Assembly: GCF_030546755.1 (NCBI RefSeq) | Contig: NZ_JAUOPE010000001.1 | Location: 124,001-188,000 of the forward strand | Length of the DNA: 64,000 nucleotides | Reading direction: 5' to 3' | Source of the DNA: Colwellia sp. 1_MG-2023 | Lineage (GTDB): Bacteria > Pseudomonadota > Gammaproteobacteria > Enterobacterales > Alteromonadaceae | Shown: positions 59,194 through 64,000 of the stretch, piece by piece | How positions within the stretch are numbered: position 1 is the stretch's first letter | How the letters are laid out: the number at the start of each line of letters is the position of its first letter | Notes under the pieces: generated by a model | Told to the model about the DNA's origin: nothing | What the model saw: the letters and a program-made list of their open reading frames with translations, nothing else | The model's database searches: none | Made by a program: the position numbers and the translations under genes

Positions 59194-59223
59194 AAAAAGA
59201 GGCAAAAACTTGCCCCTCTTTTT
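59194..59223 (-). terminator. Intrinsic terminator downstream of fadJ (first)
   Basis: On the minus strand a stem AAAAAGAGGGGCAA pairs with TTGCCTCTTTTTT with a 2-nt bulge, ending in a T run. It lies about 65 bp after the fadJ stop. Confidence 0.8.
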
Positions 59224-59286
59224 ACAATATTTGCCACTACAATCGGAAATAAATTTCCTCTTATTCGACTTTCAATTTGGTTGCTT

Positions 59287-61428
59287 TTAGCTATAAAACT
59301 TAGCGTTACTTTCAGCCATTTCGACAAGTTTAGAGCAAGGAGCAAATCGTTCTCCACACTCATGCTTAAAAGCATTCATTTGTTTTACAACTTCCGCGGC
59401 ACCTAAGCTATCAATGTAGTTAAAAGGACCACCTAAAAACGGTGGAAAACCTATACCAAAAATGGCGCCAATATCACCATCTCTAGCATTTCTAATAATT
59501 CCCTCATCTAAACACCTTACCGCTTCATTTAACATCATATAAACGCAACGTAAGCTTATTTGCTCAGCTGATAGCTTTTCTTGCTTAGTAATCGATAATA
59601 ATGGATACACCGTTTCATCAACGACTTTCTTTTTGGTATTGTACTGATAAAAACCTTTTTTCACTTTTCTCCCTAAACGACCATCAGCAATTAATTTATT
59701 AAATGCTTCTGGCGGAGAAAAACGATCGCCCAATTCCGCTTGTAAAATAGGACCTATTTTCGCGCCAATATCAATACCAACTTCATCTAACAATTGCATC
59801 GGACCAACAGGAAAACCAAACTTCACTAAAGCTTTGTCTAATTTTTCAACAGGTTCACCAGCAAGTAACAATTGAGCCGCTTCGTTCATATATGGCGCAA
59901 GAATACGGTTAACATAAAAACCCGCTTTGTCTTTTACAACGATGGGGGTTTTACCTTGTTTTTTCGCTAACGCAACCGTCGTTGAAATCGTCTGATCTGA
60001 GGTTTTATCATGCGCAATAATCTCAGCAAGCGGCATTTTATCAACCGGTGAAAAATAATGTAGACCAATAACATTTTCGGGACGTTGAGCTAATTGCGCA
60101 ATCTGACCAATAGGTAAGCTGGAAGTATTACTAGCGAAAATCGTAGTCTCTTTACAATGACTCTCAATATCAGCCACCATATTTTGTTTTAACGTTAAGT
60201 CCTCAAATACCGCCTCAATAACCACATCAACATTTTTAAAACCTGAGTAATCTGTGGTACCTGTGATCATCGCCAATTGCTTTTGCATTTCGCTTTTCAT
60301 CATAAAGCGACGTTTAACTTTTTTATTTAATAAGTCAAAGCTGTATTTAAGCGCTGAATGTATTCCTTTTTGATTAATATCTTTAATGCGAACCGGAAAT
60401 TTAGCCTTCGTTGCCGTAACAAATGCAATACCGCCGCCCATCAAGCCACCTCCAAGTACACCGACATTATTGACAGCAGCAGCTTCAACGCCTTCAATGC
60501 CTTGCTCTTTTTTCATATCAGTGGTTGCAAAAAATATTTGTCTCAACTGCGCTGAGACATCTGTCATCGCTAATTGTCCAAAATTGTCCGCTTCCAGTTG
60601 ATAACCTTTAGCTTGAGATTGCTCGACACCAGTTTTAATACAATCGATAATTTTTAACGGGGCAGGATAATTGCCTTTGGTCTTTGATAACACCGTTTTA
60701 GTGGCTTGATTAAATAACACTTTACGGCCAAAAGGTGTGCGCTCTAAAATTTTACCAACTACATTTAATTTAACCGTTTTAGCTGATTGAGCACCGGCTT
60801 TAACTTTACCAGATAAAATAAATTTCTCGGCGACTTCTACCAATACAGTGTTAGGCACCACATCGAGCACTAAGCCCGCTTTCAATGCTTGTTTAGCACG
60901 AAGTTGTTTACCCGTTAGCATCATATCTAATGCTTTTTGAATACCTACCAGTTTAGGTAAACGTTGAGTACCACCACTGCCTGGCAACAAGCCTAACTGA
61001 ACTTCAGGTAAACCTAATGCTGTTTTAGGGCTATCGCTACATACGCGCGCATGACATGCCATTGCTAGCTCTAAACCACCACCTAAACATGGACCATCAA
61101 TAGCAGCAATCACCGGGATAGTTAATGATTCAATTTGATCAAAGATCATTTGACCTTTGCGTGATAAAGCGGTTGCTTCTTCTGCGCTTTGACAACCGGC
61201 GATCATATTAATATCAGCACCAGCGACAAAAGAATCTTTTTTACCACTGATTAACACTAAACCTTTTAAGCTTGTGTCGGCTTTGATTTCTTGTAAAACC
61301 TCGGCAATTTCTTCTGCAAATTCTGCTTTTAAGGTATTCATCGACTCATCGGCTACATCCATCATCAAATGAGCAATATTATTTTCTTGACGAATAAGCG
61401 TGAAGGTATTTGTTTTTTTGTTAGTCAT
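59287..61428 (-). CDS. fadJ: Fatty acid oxidation complex subunit alpha FadJ
   Basis: FadJ is the bifunctional enoyl-CoA hydratase/3-hydroxyacyl-CoA dehydrogenase of the FadIJ beta-oxidation complex. The N-terminal crotonase domain has [17 protein letters not shown] near residue 113 and [18 protein letters not shown] near 144. The dehydrogenase part has the NAD-binding [14 protein letters not shown] near 325 and [14 protein letters not shown]. The sequence and the neighbourhood (fadI upstream, sixA nearby) favour FadJ over the aerobic FadB. GGAG eight bases upstream supports the start. It follows fadI by 17 bp. Confidence 0.95.
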   Translation of the reverse strand: MTNKKTNTFTLIRQENNIAHLMMDVADESMNTLKAEFAEEIAEVLQEIKADTSLKGLVLISGKKDSFVAGADINMIAGCQSAEEATALSRKGQMIFDQIESLTIPVIAAIDGPCLGGGLELAMACHARVCSDSPKTALGLPEVQLGLLPGSGGTQRLPKLVGIQKALDMMLTGKQLRAKQALKAGLVLDVVPNTVLVEVAEKFILSGKVKAGAQSAKTVKLNVVGKILERTPFGRKVLFNQATKTVLSKTKGNYPAPLKIIDCIKTGVEQSQAKGYQLEADNFGQLAMTDVSAQLRQIFFATTDMKKEQGIEGVEAAAVNNVGVLGGGLMGGGIAFVTATKAKFPVRIKDINQKGIHSALKYSFDLLNKKVKRRFMMKSEMQKQLAMITGTTDYSGFKNVDVVIEAVFEDLTLKQNMVADIESHCKETTIFASNTSSLPIGQIAQLAQRPENVIGLHYFSPVDKMPLAEIIAHDKTSDQTISTTVALAKKQGKTPIVVKDKAGFYVNRILAPYMNEAAQLLLAGEPVEKLDKALVKFGFPVGPMQLLDEVGIDIGAKIGPILQAELGDRFSPPEAFNKLIADGRLGRKVKKGFYQYNTKKKVVDETVYPLLSITKQEKLSAEQISLRCVYMMLNEAVRCLDEGIIRNARDGDIGAIFGIGFPPFLGGPFNYIDSLGAAEVVKQMNAFKHECGERFAPCSKLVEMAESNAKFYS

Positions 61429-61445
61429 TAGTCTGTCTCCACTTA

Positions 61446-62750
61446 TTAGTCTGTTTCAACGATCATGGCTGCGCCTAAACCACCAGCGGCGCATGCTGTC
61501 GTTAAGCCTGTTCCACCGCCACGACGTTTTAATTCATTTAAAGTTTGTACGATTAAACGTGTCCCTGTTGCCGCAAATGGATGTCCATAGGCAAGTGAGC
61601 CCCCCATCACATTGAATTTATCCATATCAATATCACCAATCGCTTTATCGCGACCAAGATTTTCCTGAGCAAATTTCTTACTGGCAAACATTTTCATATT
61701 GGCCAAGGCTTGTGCTGCGAAAGCTTCATGCATTTCAATTAAATCTAAATCTTTGAGTTCCATGCCAGCACGTTTAAGTGCGATTGGCGTGGCATAGCTT
61801 GGCCCCATTAACATATCTTGCCACACATCAATCGCGGCAAATCCATAGCTTCGAATATAGCCAAGAGGTTGATAACCCAATTCTTTCGCTCGCCCTTCTC
61901 GCATCATTAAAACGGCTGAAGCACCGTCAGTAAGCGCTGTACTATTTGCGGCGGTAACGGTGCCGTGTTTACGATCAAAACACGGACGTAATTTTGCGTA
62001 ACCGGCTAATTCTGAGTTATCTCTAAAACAATTATCTTTATCGATGAATGCTTTATAAGGCTCAACATGAGCTGCCATCACTTCACCGTCAAGTTTGCCT
62101 TCTTGCCAACTTTTCGTAGCTAGCGTGTGAGAGCGATGCGCTAATTCATCTTGCGCTTGACGAGAAATGTTATGAGTTTTCGCCATTTGTTCAGCCGTCT
62201 GTCCCATAGAAATACCCGTAGAATATTCAGCAACTGCAGGAGGTACAGGTAAAATATCTTTAAAACGTAACGATTTTAAAATCGACAATTTTTGCCCTAA
62301 GGTTTTTGTTTTACTTAAATCAAGTAAAGCACGTGCAAATTTTTTCGATAAACCAATTGGCGCGACAGAAGAAGAGTCTGCACCACCGGCCACACCAACA
62401 TCAACCATGCCTGCCATAATAGATTCAGCTACATTCACCGTTGATTGAAAACTAGTCGCACAAGCTCTTGATACGCTATAGGCGTCTGTATGAACATTCA
62501 TTCCTGTACCTAACACGATTTCACGGGCAATGTTTGGTGCTTCTGGCATTTGTACGACTTGACCAAACACTAATTGATCAATAATTGCGGGATCAACATC
62601 ATTTCTTTTAATGAGTTCATTTACTACCAACTTACCTAAATCAACTGCGGGTACACCGTGAAAAGCCGTAGCTTGTTTAGCAAAGGGTGTTCGCAAACCG
62701 GCGACAATGGCGATGCGTTCACCTTTTGCTGTTTGTAATTTAATTGTCAT
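61446..62750 (-). CDS. fadI: 3-ketoacyl-CoA thiolase FadI
   Basis: FadI cleaves 3-ketoacyl-CoA to acetyl-CoA and a shortened acyl-CoA. The nucleophilic Cys lies in [10 protein letters not shown] near residue 98, the His in [12 protein letters not shown] near 393 and the second Cys in TACAAGGLG near 423. Length (434) matches E. coli FadI (436) and differs from FadA (about 387). It is the first gene of the fadIJ operon, behind a promoter with a FadR-like operator. Confidence 0.95.
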   Translation of the reverse strand: MTIKLQTAKGERIAIVAGLRTPFAKQATAFHGVPAVDLGKLVVNELIKRNDVDPAIIDQLVFGQVVQMPEAPNIAREIVLGTGMNVHTDAYSVSRACATSFQSTVNVAESIMAGMVDVGVAGGADSSSVAPIGLSKKFARALLDLSKTKTLGQKLSILKSLRFKDILPVPPAVAEYSTGISMGQTAEQMAKTHNISRQAQDELAHRSHTLATKSWQEGKLDGEVMAAHVEPYKAFIDKDNCFRDNSELAGYAKLRPCFDRKHGTVTAANSTALTDGASAVLMMREGRAKELGYQPLGYIRSYGFAAIDVWQDMLMGPSYATPIALKRAGMELKDLDLIEMHEAFAAQALANMKMFASKKFAQENLGRDKAIGDIDMDKFNVMGGSLAYGHPFAATGTRLIVQTLNELKRRGGGTGLTTACAAGGLGAAMIVETD

Positions 62751-62780
62751 TGTTGATCCTTAAAAATTATTGAGCAAACA

Positions 62781-62795
62781 AGAGGTCAGACCTCT
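62781..62795. promoter_or_regulatory. FadR-like operator in front of fadI
   Basis: AGAGGTC-A-GACCTCT is a perfect 7+1+7 palindrome located 31 bp before the fadI start and just downstream of its promoter. The core GGTCAGACC matches the centre of the known FadR site (CTGGTCNGACCAG); the flanks differ. A bound repressor here would block fadIJ until long-chain acyl-CoA releases it. Confidence 0.65.
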
Positions 62796-62808
62796 CAGCT
62801 TTTATTCC

Positions 62809-62836
62809 ATTCTAACGTGTAAAATTGATATTTCAA
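62809..62836 (-). promoter_or_regulatory. Sigma-70-type promoter of fadIJ
   Basis: On the minus strand TTGAAA (62831-62836) and TAGAAT (62809-62814) are separated by 16 bp. Transcription would start near 62802, so the palindrome at 62781-62795 lies in the early transcribed region. Confidence 0.6.
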
Positions 62837-63014
62837 CTTAAAGCAGATGATGTGAGTCATTTTTATCCATATGATGCTCCCTATTACCTAAATTATTCGT
62901 AATAAATTTACTTACAATTTTATATTGGTACTTGTATTTCAAATGAGGAACCATATATAAATCCTAAGGTCGAAACTTTCTCGTAACACTTTAAACAAAT
63001 AAGAATAAACCATT

Positions 63015-63971
63015 ATGGCTATTGAACATTTTTCTTCACTAAAAGAACATTTATCAAAACAAATCATCGGACAACATGCATTAGTAGAGAACTTACTCAT
63101 TGCCTTATTAGCAAATGGTCATTTAATTGTAGAAGGTCCTCCGGGTCTTGCAAAAACACGTGCAGTAAATTCATTAGCACAAGGTTTAGAAGCGGACTTT
63201 CATCGCGTACAATTTACTCCTGACCTTCTACCTGCCGATTTAACAGGAACTGACATCTATCGTCCTGAAGATGGCACCTTTGTTTTTCAACCGGGGCCTT
63301 TATTTAGAAACTTAGTCTTAGCGGATGAAATAAACCGCGCACCGGCTAAAGTGCAATCGGCATTATTAGAAGCAATGGCCGAAGGGCAAATAACGGTTGG
63401 CCGAAACACTTACCCATTGCCCGATTTATTTTTAGTCATGGCAACTCAAAACCCTATTGAACAAGAAGGTACTTATCCATTACCGGAAGCACAATTAGAC
63501 CGATTTTTAATGCACGTTGAAATTGACTATCCCGATGCAGCAAGCGAATTAGAAATACTGAAGCTTAATCGTGGCGAAGCCATTAAACATGAGCAAGAAA
63601 AAGTTCAAGAAATAACCCAAGAGAATATTTTCGCGGCCCGTGAAGAAGTCATGAAAATTCATATGGCGCCTGCAATAGAAAAATATATTGTTGATTTAAT
63701 CATGGCAACTCGCCAACCCGAAAAATATGACGATAATCTTAAAAAATGGTTAGCGTTTGGCGCAAGTCCTCGGGCAACTATTGCTTTAGATAGATGTGCT
63801 CGTGCACGCGCTTGGCTACAAGGCCGAGACTTTGTTGGTCCTGAAGATGTTCAAGCCGTTTTCCATAATGTATTACGTCATCGTATTTTATTGACATATC
63901 AAGCAGAAGCCGAAGGGATCAGCAGTAATCAATTACTCGATCACTTATTAAGTTTAGTGGCGATATCTTAA
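63015..63971 (+). CDS. MoxR-family AAA+ ATPase
   Basis: This 318-residue AAA+ ATPase has Walker A GPPGLAKTR near residue 40, Walker B in LVLADEINRAPAK near 96, sensor 1 in ATQNP near 144 and the EEGTYPLPEAQLDRF-type segment after it. MoxR proteins act as chaperones for protein complexes, often with von Willebrand factor A proteins. An ATG with AAAAGGA upstream occurs at 63992, 20 bp after this gene, and probably opens the usual DUF58 partner, but only three codons are in the window. Confidence 0.93.
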   Translation: MAIEHFSSLKEHLSKQIIGQHALVENLLIALLANGHLIVEGPPGLAKTRAVNSLAQGLEADFHRVQFTPDLLPADLTGTDIYRPEDGTFVFQPGPLFRNLVLADEINRAPAKVQSALLEAMAEGQITVGRNTYPLPDLFLVMATQNPIEQEGTYPLPEAQLDRFLMHVEIDYPDAASELEILKLNRGEAIKHEQEKVQEITQENIFAAREEVMKIHMAPAIEKYIVDLIMATRQPEKYDDNLKKWLAFGASPRATIALDRCARARAWLQGRDFVGPEDVQAVFHNVLRHRILLTYQAEAEGISSNQLLDHLLSLVAIS

Positions 63972-64000
63972 ATAAAAGGATTATTTAAGACATGTGGTTA

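Noticed and set aside
63992-64000. Start of a DUF58-type gene after moxR
   Set aside because: Only three codons are inside the window, too few to annotate, though the position and binding site suit it.

Overview
The window looks like chromosomal DNA of a marine gammaproteobacterium of the order Alteromonadales, most like the Colwellia/Thalassotalea group. This rests on AT-rich composition, frequent TAA stops, E. coli-like gene neighbourhoods (leuS to lipA; aroC-prmB-smrB-sixA-fadIJ), and protein sequences close to but distinct from enterobacterial ones. No database search was possible, so the genus is an inference. I saw no tRNA, rRNA, CRISPR array, phage genes or intact insertion sequence.

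Layout. 1-5473: start of an oxidoreductase gene, a BaeSR-type two-component pair whose sensor has a long His/Pro/Arg-rich periplasmic insert, a 160-bp MITE-like element, a MauG-type di-haem cytochrome peroxidase and a GNAT acetyltransferase. 5749-10317: a periplasmic M20 peptidase, the cold-adaptation helicase DeaD with a promoter/operator candidate, and a lipoprotein with eight 18-residue DGSG repeats. 10524-25191: a complete nuoABCDEFGHIJKLMN operon (nuoC-nuoD fused) on the minus strand, encoding proton-pumping NADH:quinone oxidoreductase. 25763-28746: a Lon-like AAA+ protease and a YbeL-type zinc-ribbon protein. 29014-42351: the plus-strand block leuS-lptE-holA-nadD-rsfS-rlmH-mrdA-rodA-rlpA-dacA-ybeD-lipB-lipA, joining tRNA charging, LPS export, replication, NAD synthesis, ribosome maturation, cell elongation and lipoate synthesis. 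42417-47167: a probable metal/siderophore uptake set (PepSY membrane protein, TonB-dependent receptor) and an MFS transporter. 47231-50468: aroC, prmB, smrB, sixA. 50657-58155: an M16 protease and a 1522-residue propeller-PAS-GGDEF-EAL c-di-GMP protein, both sitting between sixA and fadIJ. 58231-59070: a micro-operon of two tiny ORFs, the first built of 54-bp tandem repeats, behind a good sigma-54-type promoter, plus a small membrane protein. 59287-62750: fadI-fadJ for anaerobic-type beta-oxidation, with a FadR-like operator. 63015-63971: a MoxR AAA+ ATPase, probably the first gene of a MoxR/DUF58 operon that runs off the window.

Most of the window is conserved housekeeping DNA. The best candidate for something undescribed is the micro-operon at 58231-58738: a -24/-12 promoter with GG-N10-GC spacing, a palindromic upstream site, a 110-residue protein with 4.6 near-identical 18-residue repeats (two units identical at DNA level), and a 34-residue ORF with an excellent ribosome binding site. 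Secondary points are the MITE, the structured island between nuoA and the Lon-like gene, and the regulatory palindromes at deaD, fadI and the TonB receptor.
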